DNA from: Sphingomonas canadensis
Lineage (GTDB): Bacteria; Pseudomonadota; Alphaproteobacteria; Sphingomonadales; Sphingomonadaceae
Assembly (NCBI RefSeq): GCF_026013525.1
Contig: NZ_JAPDRA010000003.1
Span: forward strand, 62,001-126,000
Direction of reading: 5' to 3'
Length of the DNA: 64,000 bases
In this document: positions 23,908 to 32,269 of the stretch, in pieces
Layout: every line of letters begins with the position of its first letter
How positions within the stretch are numbered: the stretch's first letter is position 1
Translations under genes and position numbers: made by a program
The notes under the pieces: model-generated
The model's database searches: none
The model's input: only the letters and a program-made list of their open reading frames with translations
Told to the model about the DNA's origin: nothing

Positions 23908-24959
23908 CGTCCGCCTCCCGCCAGTTGCTTCCACGCGCCCGGCGGCGCCAGGCGAAGCTGGGCGATCGTGCCCGCCTCGTCGCGGGTCAGCGTCACCTCG
24001 GTCACCAGCATCACCTGATCCGCTATCAGCCCCTCGGCGCACTTCACCCGCGCGCGCACGTTGGGCCGCCATAGCTGCCCGCCCGCGCGCCACCCGGGCA
24101 CGCTCAGCGTCAGGCTGGTCGCGCGGCCGGCGCGCACGCCCGCCTCCCATGCCGCGCGCGTCTTCAGGCTGGCGCCGTCGCCCTGTTCCTCCGCCACGAT
24201 CAGCTTCGGCCGATAGCGGCGGACGCCGGCGTCGCGCGCCTCGCCGCGGATTTGTGTCACCACCTTGCCGTTCTTGCGGTCGTTGCCCGCCGCCTGGCCC
24301 TTGACGATATAGTCGCTGAAGCGCTCACGGTGGTCGATCGTGCCTTCGAAGCTCAGGATGTTGACGCCATGCTCCAGCGTCGCGATCGGGGCGCCTTCGT
24401 CGGGCGTGATGATCTCCATGCCGCCGCCCGGCGCCGCGACCTTCAGCAGCCCGCGCAGCCGCAGCAGCCGCTCGATCGCCGAATCGATCGTCTCGCCCTG
24501 TTGCAGCGCGAACTTGTCCACCGGCGCCCCGGTCGATGCCTTGGCGGTCACCGATATGCCGAACGGCGCGGCCAGCGCGGCGGCGATCGCCTCGATCTTC
24601 GCCTTGCGCCACGTTCCCGGCTTGTGGATCGCGGAGCAATCGGCCAGGTCGCCCGTCTTGTCGCGGCCGGATACGCGCAGCACGGCCTCGCTCGCCCCGC
24701 CGCCCGAGGATACGGCGTCCACCCATCCGGTGATCACCGTCTCGCCCGCGATGCGCAGCTCGCATGCGTCGTCGGGCCGCACCTCGAATCGCGCGGCGCC
24801 GGTCTGCTCGCGCGATGCCAGCGCCAGCTCGAACCCGCCCGCCAGCGCGTCCAGCGCGCGCGTGACGCTGATCGAGTGCCAGCCCGAATAGAGCTTGCCG
24901 CCCACGGCCAGCTCCACCTTCTCGGCCAGCGCCGCCTGGATCGCCGCCGCGTCAACCAT
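23904..24959 (-). CDS. Baseplate hub protein (Mu gp44 / P)
   Basis: 351 residues resembling Mu gp44 and gpD of P2, the hub connecting tube and spike. Visible are VELAVGGKLYSGWHSISVTRALD at the N-terminus, LRVSGRDKTGDLADCSA, and a C-terminal LSVPGWRAGGQLWRPN block shared with late-control-D/gp44 proteins. It overlaps the N gene by 8 bases. Confidence 0.9.
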   Translation of the reverse strand: MVDAAAIQAALAEKVELAVGGKLYSGWHSISVTRALDALAGGFELALASREQTGAARFEVRPDDACELRIAGETVITGWVDAVSSGGGASEAVLRVSGRDKTGDLADCSAIHKPGTWRKAKIEAIAAALAAPFGISVTAKASTGAPVDKFALQQGETIDSAIERLLRLRGLLKVAAPGGGMEIITPDEGAPIATLEHGVNILSFEGTIDHRERFSDYIVKGQAAGNDRKNGKVVTQIRGEARDAGVRRYRPKLIVAEEQGDGASLKTRAAWEAGVRAGRATSLTLSVPGWRAGGQLWRPNVRARVKCAEGLIADQVMLVTEVTLTRDEAGTIAQLRLAPPGAWKQLAGGGR

Positions 24960-26184
24960 CGGCCAGCCCCGCCGGCACCACCACCTGGATCGCCGCGCCG
25001 CCCGGCACGAAGCCGGGGTGCGCGATCCGGTTGCGCGCCACCAGATCGGCCTCGCGCGCCTCCAGCGCGTCGGGGCCGTACAGCCGGTGCGCGATCACCA
25101 GCGCGGGCTCGGTCACCGCGGGCACATAGTCCTGGAGCCGCGCCAGCGTGCCGCCGCGCGCGGTGATGTCGCGCACGATCGCCCGGCGCAGCGCGGCGTA
25201 CAGCCCGGCGCCGGCATCGTCGCCGGCATCGGCCTGGCGCGTCTCCAGCGCGTCCAGCGCGTCGGCCGCCGCGTCGCGCAGCGCCACCGCCTCGGGATAG
25301 GAGGCGAAGGCCACGCCCGCGATCGTCGCGGCCAGCTCGCCCGCCGCCGCGGCGTTCACCATCTGCACCAGCGCGGCCTGGTTGCTGCGCTGGCGGCTGC
25401 GCGCGGCGGTGTCGCCGATCACGGGCGGCAGCGCGCCGCCGAACCCCAGCAGCGCGATCAGCCCGCCCGCCACGCCGATCGACGATCCGGCCACGGCACG
25501 GATCGACTGGACGGCGCCGTTGATCGATTGCGCCAGCGCCAGCGGGTCGCGCAGCTTGGCCTGGATATCCGCGGGCAGCACGCCCAGGTGCGCCTGGATC
25601 GCCGCCAGCCCCGGGCCGATGCCGCCCTGCAATCCCGCCACGATCGCCATCGCGTCGGCCGCCGCCGCCACGATGCCCGCGGCATGCTCCTCCACCCAGG
25701 ATTGCGCGCCGGCCAGGTCGAAATCACCGGCCATCGCCTGGGCGGCATCCTCGCTCGCCGCCTGCGCCGCCGCGCGCGATTGCGCCCGCGTGTCCTCGGC
25801 CGGGGCGGCCGGCGCGGGCAGCCCGCTTTCCACGAACTCGATCGAGAATGCGGAATAGCCGCCTTCATCGGTCGAATCGCGGCGGGAAAAACTGGCCACG
25901 GCAACCTGCATCGGCCCGTGCCACGGATGCACCAGCGTGCCCGGCCCGGCCGCGTTCAGCGCGTCGAAGAACGCCAGCGCCTCGGCGATATGGTTCGCGC
26001 CGCGGATATGGCAGTCCAGCGTGAAGCGCCCCGCCGCCTTGCCCAGGTCTTCCCACACCGGCGTATCGGCGCCGGGGAACTCGTGCAGCGCCCCGCGCCG
26101 CCCGCCGGCGGCCTCATGCCCCAGCGATACGAACGCCAGCCCGCGCCAGCTCCCCTTGCGCCATCCGATGGGCGCGATCGTCAT
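24952..26184 (-). CDS. DNA circularisation / baseplate N protein (Mu gp43)
   Basis: 410 residues. The N-terminal DNA_circ_N-type domain (WRKGSWRGLAFVSLGHEAAGGRRG, HEFPGADTPVWEDLG, GTLVHPWHGPM) is followed by an Ala-rich helical region and a C-terminal AYSAR-like segment. In Mu, gpN is a tail component beside the tape measure; the circularisation name comes from another phage. It overlaps the tape measure stop by 4 bases. Confidence 0.88.
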   Translation of the reverse strand: MTIAPIGWRKGSWRGLAFVSLGHEAAGGRRGALHEFPGADTPVWEDLGKAAGRFTLDCHIRGANHIAEALAFFDALNAAGPGTLVHPWHGPMQVAVASFSRRDSTDEGGYSAFSIEFVESGLPAPAAPAEDTRAQSRAAAQAASEDAAQAMAGDFDLAGAQSWVEEHAAGIVAAAADAMAIVAGLQGGIGPGLAAIQAHLGVLPADIQAKLRDPLALAQSINGAVQSIRAVAGSSIGVAGGLIALLGFGGALPPVIGDTAARSRQRSNQAALVQMVNAAAAGELAATIAGVAFASYPEAVALRDAAADALDALETRQADAGDDAGAGLYAALRRAIVRDITARGGTLARLQDYVPAVTEPALVIAHRLYGPDALEAREADLVARNRIAHPGFVPGGAAIQVVVPAGLADG

Positions 26185-27731
26185 ACGCCCACCATCGTGC
26201 GCCCGGTCAACACGTTCAGCTTCACTCCGCTCGCGCTGATGCCGACGGGCGTCACGATCAGGCCGGGAGCGGGTTCTACCTTGAGCGAGATCGTGCCCTT
26301 GGGCGGCGGCGGCGCAGGAGGCGCCGGTCCGCGGCGGAAATCCGGAACCGAATATACATTGGGCAGCAGCCGCGGATTGCCCTTCGGCTGGTTGTGCTGG
26401 CGGCGCAATTTCTCCGCGTCACGGATTTCGCGGCGGCGCGCGGCCTCCTTCATCATCAGGCTCACGCTGGTCCATTCGTCCCAGCCCAGTTGTTTGTTCA
26501 ACGCGCGGAGCTGCCAAAGCTGCCTATATTTCGTCTCGTCGCTCAGGAACGGGTTTCGCAGCGACATGCTGAGCGCCGCTTGCTGGTTGCGCCTGATCAG
26601 GGCGCTAAACCCGGAGCCGATCGGATCAGGCTTGGTCCATTGCGCCATCGTGGCGACTGCGGAGGCGACCTCGCGCGTGACACCCTTCCAATCGATCTCA
26701 CGCATACGATCGATCACCGAGCCGATATAGCCACCCACCTCGGCGGCCCATTTTTCGGTCTCAGCGCTGTTCTCGTCCAGGTCAGAGTTGATCTCATCCA
26801 GCGCCCTGTTGACGGCCTGCGCGATACCGCCGCGCCAAACGCGATCCGCCGTTACGGTCAGCCGGTCCATGGTGTTCGACCATTTTCCGGCGGTGGTCCG
26901 CGCCGCGCGCTCCATGCCGCCACCAAACTTCGCATCGAAAATACCCAGGAGCGCATCGCGAATGGCGAACGAATCCTTTTTCACCTTGGCGACGGCCTGT
27001 TTTCCCGCCTTGTCGACATAGCTGAAGATGACCTGCGCGCCCTTCCTCTCGGCATTTATCCCGAACTCCGGAAGGCGGTCGAACTGATCGCGCATCGCAT
27101 CGCTGAGCATGCCGATCGAGTCTTCAAATGTCTTGTTTAAGGCCTTGGCGGAATCGCCCAGGATGCGCAGCGATCCATTTGTCGGATCGATGCCGTTGTT
27201 GCGGGCGAAGATGAACGCCTCAGCCACATCGGCCAATTCCATCGGGGTCTGGGATGCGAATTTCTTGATCCACTCCATCGACTTCGCGGCCTTGGCACTC
27301 GATCCCTCCAGCCCTTCGAGCTGGGTCTCGATCAACTCGAACGTCGTGCCCGCGCTCACCACCTTCCATCCGGCCGCCGCCACGGCTGCAGTGCCCAGCA
27401 TTCCCGCCATCTGGATGCCGCCGGCCACCTTGCCCCCGGCCCATCGGCCCATGCGCTCGGCCTGGGCGCTGGTGATCGTCAGGCGGCGTTCCAGCGCGAT
27501 CAGCCCGGCTACGCCCCGGCGCGCGCCGCTGCCGATCGCGTGGCCCATCCGGTAACCGGCCCGCTCCAGCCGCGCGGCGGAGCGGGTCGCGCCGTCCATC
27601 GCGCGATCCATCGATTGCACGCCGCGCTGCGCGGTGCGCGTCGCCTGGGTAAGATTGCCCATGCCGCGCCGGGCACGGTCGATCGCCCGGTCCCATTGGC
27701 TTCGGGCTTCCAGCAGCAGCGACAGCTTCAT
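26181..27731 (-). CDS. Tape measure protein (Mu gp42)
   Basis: 516 residues, long and helical, with an Arg/Ala-rich N-terminal coil (RAIDRARRGMGNLTQATRTA), then the conserved tape-measure core (FELIETQLEGLEGSSAKAA, ASQTPMELADVAEAFI, PTNGSLRILGDSAKALNK). It sets tail length and is ejected with DNA. GC content and codon use over 26.3-27.3 kb are visibly lower than in its neighbours. Its ATG overlaps the stop of the chaperone second frame as ATGA. The C-terminus is Pro-rich (FRRGPAPPAPPPPKG). Confidence 0.9.
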   Translation of the reverse strand: MKLSLLLEARSQWDRAIDRARRGMGNLTQATRTAQRGVQSMDRAMDGATRSAARLERAGYRMGHAIGSGARRGVAGLIALERRLTITSAQAERMGRWAGGKVAGGIQMAGMLGTAAVAAAGWKVVSAGTTFELIETQLEGLEGSSAKAAKSMEWIKKFASQTPMELADVAEAFIFARNNGIDPTNGSLRILGDSAKALNKTFEDSIGMLSDAMRDQFDRLPEFGINAERKGAQVIFSYVDKAGKQAVAKVKKDSFAIRDALLGIFDAKFGGGMERAARTTAGKWSNTMDRLTVTADRVWRGGIAQAVNRALDEINSDLDENSAETEKWAAEVGGYIGSVIDRMREIDWKGVTREVASAVATMAQWTKPDPIGSGFSALIRRNQQAALSMSLRNPFLSDETKYRQLWQLRALNKQLGWDEWTSVSLMMKEAARRREIRDAEKLRRQHNQPKGNPRLLPNVYSVPDFRRGPAPPAPPPPKGTISLKVEPAPGLIVTPVGISASGVKLNVLTGRTMVGV

Positions 27732-27838
27732 TGGTCCGGCTCCGCGAATATGCGGTCGGCCTGGTCCAGCCAGAACTTCAGCTCGCGATCGTCGAGCGAC
27801 CAGACCTCAGACAGGCTGAAGCCCAGCCGCAGCTTCAT
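27728..27838 (-). CDS. Tail assembly chaperone, second (shifted) frame
   Basis: A short open frame between the chaperone and the tape measure encodes KLRLGFSLSEVWSLDDRE and ends PDQ just at the tape measure ATG. The frame is open further upstream to about 27900 (WYGNWRELIAV...), overlapping the end of the preceding gene in the -1 frame. The layout matches the gpE/gpE', gpG/gpGT and Mu gp41 pairs, in which ribosomal frameshifting makes a fused chaperone. Independent start at the ATG at 27838 (36 residues) is the alternative. Confidence 0.7.
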   Translation of the reverse strand: MKLRLGFSLSEVWSLDDRELKFWLDQADRIFAEPDQ

Positions 27839-27846
27839 CACCGCGA

Positions 27847-28461
27847 TCAGTTCGCGCCAGTTGCCGTACCAGGCTCCATGAAAAACCCCAGGATGTCGTC
27901 AATCCGGTCCAGGTCCACGGCATCGGCCTTGATCAGCCGCCCGGCCGGAACCCCCGTCATCCGCTCCACCAGCGTGCAGATCCGGCCCACCCGGTCGCCG
28001 AAGCCGTCCCAGGCGCGCATGTCAGCCGCCGTCAGACGGCGCAGTTGCAGGCGCGAGATTGCCGTCTCGTCCGGCGCCGTGGCGGGAAGGGCGCTCACCA
28101 TCGCATAGCCGTTGTCGGGCTCAAGCCAGGCCGGGCGTTCGCCCGGTGCCGGTGCCGTATCCACGCCCAGCGAGGCGCCGGAGAACAGCCAGTCCAGGCT
28201 TTCCCCGATCAGCATCACGTCCGCGCCGTCGATCCGGTCCACCAGCACCGCCGCCTCGCCGGACATGGCTTCGGCGATCCGGATCAGCTTGTTCCAATAG
28301 CCCCCGGCGCCTTCGCGGATGCGCAGCTCCTCGCCGGTTGGGCGGCGAAGCTGCACATGCGTGAGCGTCCTCGCCTCGTCGCCCAGCATATAGGCCACCG
28401 GATGCTCCAGCGCGTGGCGCAGGTTCGCGTCCAGCCGCGCCGGCCGTTCGATCGCGGCCAT
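27847..28461 (-). CDS. Tail assembly chaperone (Mu gp41 position)
   Basis: 204 residues between the tube gene and the tape measure. TLTHVQLRRPTGEELRIREG near the N-terminus matches phage tail assembly chaperones, which coat the tape measure during tube growth. The C-terminal half (LQLRRLTAADMRAWDGFGDR, VDLDRIDDILGFF) repeats the same VxLRxLTAxD theme. The ATG at 28461 shares one base with the previous stop (TGATG). The end overlaps a second frame; see the frameshift entry. Confidence 0.78.
   Translation of the reverse strand: MAAIERPARLDANLRHALEHPVAYMLGDEARTLTHVQLRRPTGEELRIREGAGGYWNKLIRIAEAMSGEAAVLVDRIDGADVMLIGESLDWLFSGASLGVDTAPAPGERPAWLEPDNGYAMVSALPATAPDETAISRLQLRRLTAADMRAWDGFGDRVGRICTLVERMTGVPAGRLIKADAVDLDRIDDILGFFMEPGTATGAN
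27880..27889 (-). other. Candidate programmed -1 frameshift site
   Basis: On the coding strand the run is GGGGTTTTTC, read in frame as GGG TTT TTC, 10 codons before the zero-frame stop. It is the only homopolymer run in the window where both frames are open (about 27847-27900). It is not a textbook X-XXY-YYZ heptamer, so the exact slip is uncertain. Confidence 0.5.
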
Positions 28462-28829
28462 CACTTCAGCTCCCGCGCGGTCGGGCCATAGATCACGCAA
28501 TCGGCGGTCCCGTCCGTCTTCACCGGCGGTGCGCTTTCGGCATAGGCGTGGCTGATGATGTAGGTGACGCCTGTGTCGAACTCGACCATGACGGTGGCGT
28601 CGGTCAGCGCGCCGAACTCCTGGGGGCTGAAGCCCGCCTGGGCCAGCGCCGCGAAGGTGAGCTTCGCGTCCTTCGCCGATTCCTTGAACGAACCCGTCGC
28701 ATAATCGCCTTCGACCGGCTCGCGCATCGATCCGCCGGGCTCCAGCACGGTGTTGCCCTTGCCGGTGGGGATCACCGCGCCGTTGATCTTGATCCGCGCC
28801 CGGCCGGTAACCTGGTTGGGATTGGCCAT
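28461..28829 (-). CDS. Tail tube protein (Mu gp40 / M)
   Basis: 122 residues, close in size to Mu gpM (118). GRARIKINGAVIPTGKGNTVLEPGG and REPVEGDYATGSFKES are typical of Mu-type tube subunits that stack as hexameric rings inside the sheath. It lies between sheath and chaperone as expected. Confidence 0.88.
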   Translation of the reverse strand: MANPNQVTGRARIKINGAVIPTGKGNTVLEPGGSMREPVEGDYATGSFKESAKDAKLTFAALAQAGFSPQEFGALTDATVMVEFDTGVTYIISHAYAESAPPVKTDGTADCVIYGPTARELK

Positions 28830-28874
28830 GTCTTACTCCCTTGATTGCCGTGTCAGAGGCCGCTCAGCCGCGGC

Positions 28875-30311
28875 TCAGAGGATGAATTCGACGCGCGCGG
28901 CGAACTGCAGCAGCCCGTTCACCGTGTCCGGCGCCATCAGCACGTTGAGCTGGGTGGGGTTCGCCGCGTCGCGCTCGATCACCAGCCGCGCGATGAAGCC
29001 CGCCACGTCCTCCATAAGGCCCGCGTCGTACCAGTCCTGCGCCAGCGCGATGATCTCCGCGCGGATCGAACGCAGCGTGTCGTCGGTCAGCTTGGCGCGC
29101 GGGAACTTCGCCTCGATCCGGCTGCGCAGCGAGAAGCGGTAATAGTCCAGCGTGGCGGTGGTGTTCACGTCCAGCCAGCTGATGTCGGCATAGCCCAGCG
29201 TGTTGACGCGATAGGTGCTGATCAGCCGCTCGATCGCCACCTCGCCCCCGGCGGTCACCTTCCACGCGGAAAGCGCGCTCGACAGCATCTGCTCGCGCTC
29301 GGTGCGGATGTAGCGGTGCTCGGGCCGCGGCGCCATCACGCCCGGCACGGTCAGCCCGGTGAACGGCCGGGCCGGATCGATCTGGACATGGAACGCATAG
29401 ACCGAGGCGAAGGCGGCGGCCACGCACCACGGCGGCGTCGGCATCTTGTAGCTGGGGATCAGCGTGGTGAAGATGCCGTTGCGCGTCGCGCCGAAGGTGG
29501 TGACGGTGGAAAAGCTGCCCACCGTGCCGGCGAAGGCGCGGCCGAAGATCTGGCGCTGCGGCCCCCAGCGCGAAGCCAGCTCGGTATCCGCCGCGCTCAG
29601 CGCCGTGCCCGAATTCAGGCCCAGCGCGATCGTCTGATACTGTTCATCGCCGATCGCCGCCCACACGGTCGAAAGATCGGGGTCGGTCGCGCCCGCGGTG
29701 GTGGCGGCGATCGCGCTGGTCACCCCGGCGGGCAGCGCCTCGCCGTCATAATGGTTCTGGGTGATGTACAGGTCGTTGCCGATCGTGCCCTTGTGCCGGA
29801 ACGTCAGCGTCACCACGCCCGAGCTGCTGGTCGCGGTCAGCGGCAGGTCCGGCTTGGCGTTGATCGCCGCCGCCACGGCGGTGGCCATCGTCGTGGCGCT
29901 CGCCCCGCTGGCAACCGCCACCGGAACCGGAACGCCGCCGATCAGGTACGATAGCGTGCCCGCGGCCGACGAAGGGCCGGTCAGCGTGATCGTCCACTGC
30001 GCGGCCGTGCCCTCTGCGTTATCGTCGAGCGCGATCGCCCACATCTCGGTCTGGCTGTTCGCCGCCAGCGCGGCGGCCACCATCGCCGCAAGCTGCGATC
30101 CGCGGCCGAACCAGGCGTTCGCCTCGTCCACGCGCGAGATGCGCCGCACCGTGAGCGCGGCGACCGTGCCGGCGCTGGTCCGCTGGCCGATGATCAGCCG
30201 CTTCTGCTCGGCGACGGGCAGGCCCTGGAGCGCGCGGACGTTGCTGAACTCCACCTGGCTGCCGGGCAGGCGCTGGCCCGCCGGGATCTGGTCGAATGCG
30301 ATGCTGGTCAC
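28875..30311 (-). CDS. Tail sheath protein (Mu gp39 / L)
   Basis: 478 residues, similar to Mu gpL (495). IAFDQIPAGQRLPGSQVEF begins the family, and the C-terminal domain includes IRTEREQMLSSALSAWKV and EAKFPRAKLTDDTLRSIRAE, which form the contractile inner sheath domain. A variable Ig-like insertion lies near residues 100-200. Overlaps the gp38 stop by 4 bases. Confidence 0.94.
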   Translation of the reverse strand: MTSIAFDQIPAGQRLPGSQVEFSNVRALQGLPVAEQKRLIIGQRTSAGTVAALTVRRISRVDEANAWFGRGSQLAAMVAAALAANSQTEMWAIALDDNAEGTAAQWTITLTGPSSAAGTLSYLIGGVPVPVAVASGASATTMATAVAAAINAKPDLPLTATSSSGVVTLTFRHKGTIGNDLYITQNHYDGEALPAGVTSAIAATTAGATDPDLSTVWAAIGDEQYQTIALGLNSGTALSAADTELASRWGPQRQIFGRAFAGTVGSFSTVTTFGATRNGIFTTLIPSYKMPTPPWCVAAAFASVYAFHVQIDPARPFTGLTVPGVMAPRPEHRYIRTEREQMLSSALSAWKVTAGGEVAIERLISTYRVNTLGYADISWLDVNTTATLDYYRFSLRSRIEAKFPRAKLTDDTLRSIRAEIIALAQDWYDAGLMEDVAGFIARLVIERDAANPTQLNVLMAPDTVNGLLQFAARVEFIL

Positions 30312-30538
30312 TGGTCACCTCCGTTGCGGCGCTTGGCCTTAGCTTCGCCCTCGGGCGCGGCATCCTCCGCCGCGGCGATCGCCGCCTCGCTGGTCTCGGT
30401 CACATCGCCGTCGTTCAGCCGGCGCTGCCAGAAGGCGTCCCAGGCCACGACGGCGCCGTGCGCGGGCAGCGGCTGGCCGGTCTCCGGATTGACGATCGTC
30501 GCGCCCTCGCGGGGCTTCACTGCGCGGCGCAGCAGCAT
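30308..30538 (-). CDS. DUF2635 protein (Mu gp38)
   Basis: 76 residues. VKPREGATIVNPETGQPLPAHGAVV and FWQRRLNDGDV are the DUF2635 consensus, always found just before the sheath gene. Its role is unknown. The C-terminus is acidic then Lys/Arg-rich. Four-base overlap with the sheath gene. Confidence 0.9.
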   Translation of the reverse strand: MLLRRAVKPREGATIVNPETGQPLPAHGAVVAWDAFWQRRLNDGDVTETSEAAIAAAEDAAPEGEAKAKRRNGGDQ

Positions 30539-30540
30539 GG

Positions 30541-31209
30541 TCAGTCTTCCTCCTGGTTGAGCGCGATCGTATCGGTCGCGTCGGCGTGGAAATCGTCGGG
30601 CAGTTGCGTGCCGGGCGCGCCCGGTTCGCGATCCACCGGGGCGGGATCGGCGAACACGGGCACGTCCCAGTTGACGTGCAGCGTCTCCAGCGCGGCCGGA
30701 TCGGTCTCGCCGTCCTCGGCCACCGCCATCGCGAAGTCGCAGCTAAGCTGGATCGCGTACATGCTCAGCTTGCGCCGCTGGATCGCCTCGGTCGGGCGCA
30801 CCAGGCGCACCGCGCCGGGCAGCAGCGGCTTCACCAGGTCCAGCCCCAGCGTCTGGTTGGCCAGCGCGCTCGCGGCGGCGGCCAGCAGGCGATAGCTGCC
30901 GGGCTCGCTCGCCGGATCGGGGCCGCCGTGGCGCTGGTGCTGCTCGGACGGGCGGCGGTTCTCGTCGGCGATCATCACGCCGAACTGCGCGCCCTCCACG
31001 ATCATCGCGCCGTCGCCGGTCAGATAGCTGCTGTCCCACCCCGCGAACGTCACCCAGGCGGCCGGCGTGCGGATCTCCGCCTGCGATTCGAGCAGCGCGT
31101 CGAAATCCTCGGGATAGGTCGCCAGCGTCCGCCAGCGCCACGGCAGCGTGCCCGCGTCCGAAAGCGCCTTCAGCCGCGCCAGGATGGCCAGCTCGATCGC
31201 CGCGATCAT
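30541..31209 (-). CDS. DUF1834 protein (Mu gp37)
   Basis: 222 residues. ILARLKALSDAGTLPWRWRTLATYPEDFD and YRLLAAAASALANQTLGLD match DUF1834, a Mu head-tail joining or tail-terminator group protein. The ATG at 31209 overlaps the gpG-like stop as ATGA. The extended open frame upstream to 31557 is a shadow of the preceding gene. Confidence 0.88.
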   Translation of the reverse strand: MIAAIELAILARLKALSDAGTLPWRWRTLATYPEDFDALLESQAEIRTPAAWVTFAGWDSSYLTGDGAMIVEGAQFGVMIADENRRPSEQHQRHGGPDPASEPGSYRLLAAAASALANQTLGLDLVKPLLPGAVRLVRPTEAIQRRKLSMYAIQLSCDFAMAVAEDGETDPAALETLHVNWDVPVFADPAPVDREPGAPGTQLPDDFHADATDTIALNQEED

Positions 31210-31733
31210 GGCTGCGCCCCCGCATAGGCCGCCACCTGCTCGGCCACTTCCTCGCGCGCGGCGGCGGACCAGCCCAGATAGGGCCGGGCCGGCGTGTTCG
31301 CCTTGCGGCTGAACGCGCCCACCACCACCTCGATCGGTTCGGCCAGCGCGCGGCCGAACGCCTGGGTGATCCGGCGCCGGTGCGAACGCACCTGTTCGGT
31401 GCCGTTGAACCCGTTCTGGTGGCGCGCGGCATAGGGCAGGTTGCTGCCCACCTCCACGAAGTCGCGGCCCACGCGCCGCGCGATCGACAGCAGCAGGCGG
31501 CGGCTGAGCTGCAACGTCTTGCCGCCGTGCGCGATCACGCGCTGGCTGGGCGTCCACTTCACGCCCTCGGGCGAATGCTCGCCCATGAAATTATCGTGTA
31601 CGTCGGCCTCGATCACCCCGCCGATCACGTCCATCAGCGGCGTCAGGTCGCCGAAGCGCGCGGCCAGCGCGGCAAGCTGGCGTTCGGCGGCCTCCTGGCC
31701 GTCAACGGAGATGCGGAAGCCGGCGCCGGTCAT
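31206..31733 (-). CDS. Phage virion morphogenesis protein (Mu gpG-like)
   Basis: 175 residues. FRISVDGQEAAERQLAALAARF, VIEADVHDNFMGEHSPEGVKW, and SRRLLLSIARRVG...VEVGSNLPYAARHQNG are characteristic of the virion morphogenesis (gpG/gpS) family that acts at head completion and head-tail joining. In Mu this gene lies beside F; here it is between gp36 and gp37 homologues. Confidence 0.88.
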   Translation of the reverse strand: MTGAGFRISVDGQEAAERQLAALAARFGDLTPLMDVIGGVIEADVHDNFMGEHSPEGVKWTPSQRVIAHGGKTLQLSRRLLLSIARRVGRDFVEVGSNLPYAARHQNGFNGTEQVRSHRRRITQAFGRALAEPIEVVVGAFSRKANTPARPYLGWSAAAREEVAEQVAAYAGAQP

Positions 31734-32155
31734 CAGAACCCCGCCAGCGTCTGGCGGCTGAAGGTGCGGCCGGGGTCCTCCACCAGGATCGCGCCCTCGC
31801 GCGCGGGCAGCGCGTCGATGTCGCCGCCGTCGATCTTCATCTCGCCCTTGCCGATCTTCTCCAGCCGCTTCTCGGCCGCCTCGCCGCGCTTGCGCACGTC
31901 ATCGGTGGGGCTGCGGTGCAGCGCCGCGAACGCCATTTCGCGCACGCAAAGCTTCACCAGATCGGGCACCGGCCGCCCGCTCGCCGGGCCATACATCCGC
32001 GCCACCCATCCGTCGGCGATCGCCGATGCGTCGGCCAGCGCGCTCGCCACCGTGGCGATCGCCGCGTCGTTCCACGCCTCGGCGTCGGCAAGCTGCACCA
32101 GCACGGCCTCGCCATAGGCTGCGCGCATTTCGTCCGGGCTGGAATACATGGCCAC
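31733..32155 (-). CDS. DUF1320 protein (Mu gp36)
   Basis: 140 residues. YSSPDEMRAAYGEAVLVQLAD is the DUF1320 start and VKLCVREMAFAALHRSPTDDVRKR the helical core; the fold is related to head-tail connectors of the gp6 type. The stop overlaps the gpG-like start by one base (TGATG). Confidence 0.9.
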   Translation of the reverse strand: MAMYSSPDEMRAAYGEAVLVQLADAEAWNDAAIATVASALADASAIADGWVARMYGPASGRPVPDLVKLCVREMAFAALHRSPTDDVRKRGEAAEKRLEKIGKGEMKIDGGDIDALPAREGAILVEDPGRTFSRQTLAGF

Positions 32156-32178
32156 GATGATCGGTCCCTCAAGTTACA

Positions 32179-32214
32179 CGGGCGGCGGCATCGCGCCCCC
32201 TCGGCCGCCGCCCG
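32179..32214 (-). terminator. Hairpin between gp35 and gp36 homologues
   Basis: A perfect 10-bp stem (CGGGCGGCGG 32179-32188 against CCGCCGCCCG 32205-32214) lies in the 114-base gap, one of the few real gaps in the late operon. There is no T-run, so it could equally be a processing or attenuation structure after the abundant head genes. Confidence 0.4.
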
Positions 32215-32269
32215 CTGGCCTGGTCCGGCCGGGCGAAGGGTCAGGCCGCCCGCGCTCCAGGCCGGAAGC

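Noticed and set aside
21592..24018. Plus-strand frame of 808 codons across the baseplate genes
   Set aside because: Shadow of gp45-gp48 homologues, which have recognised motifs and coupled junctions.
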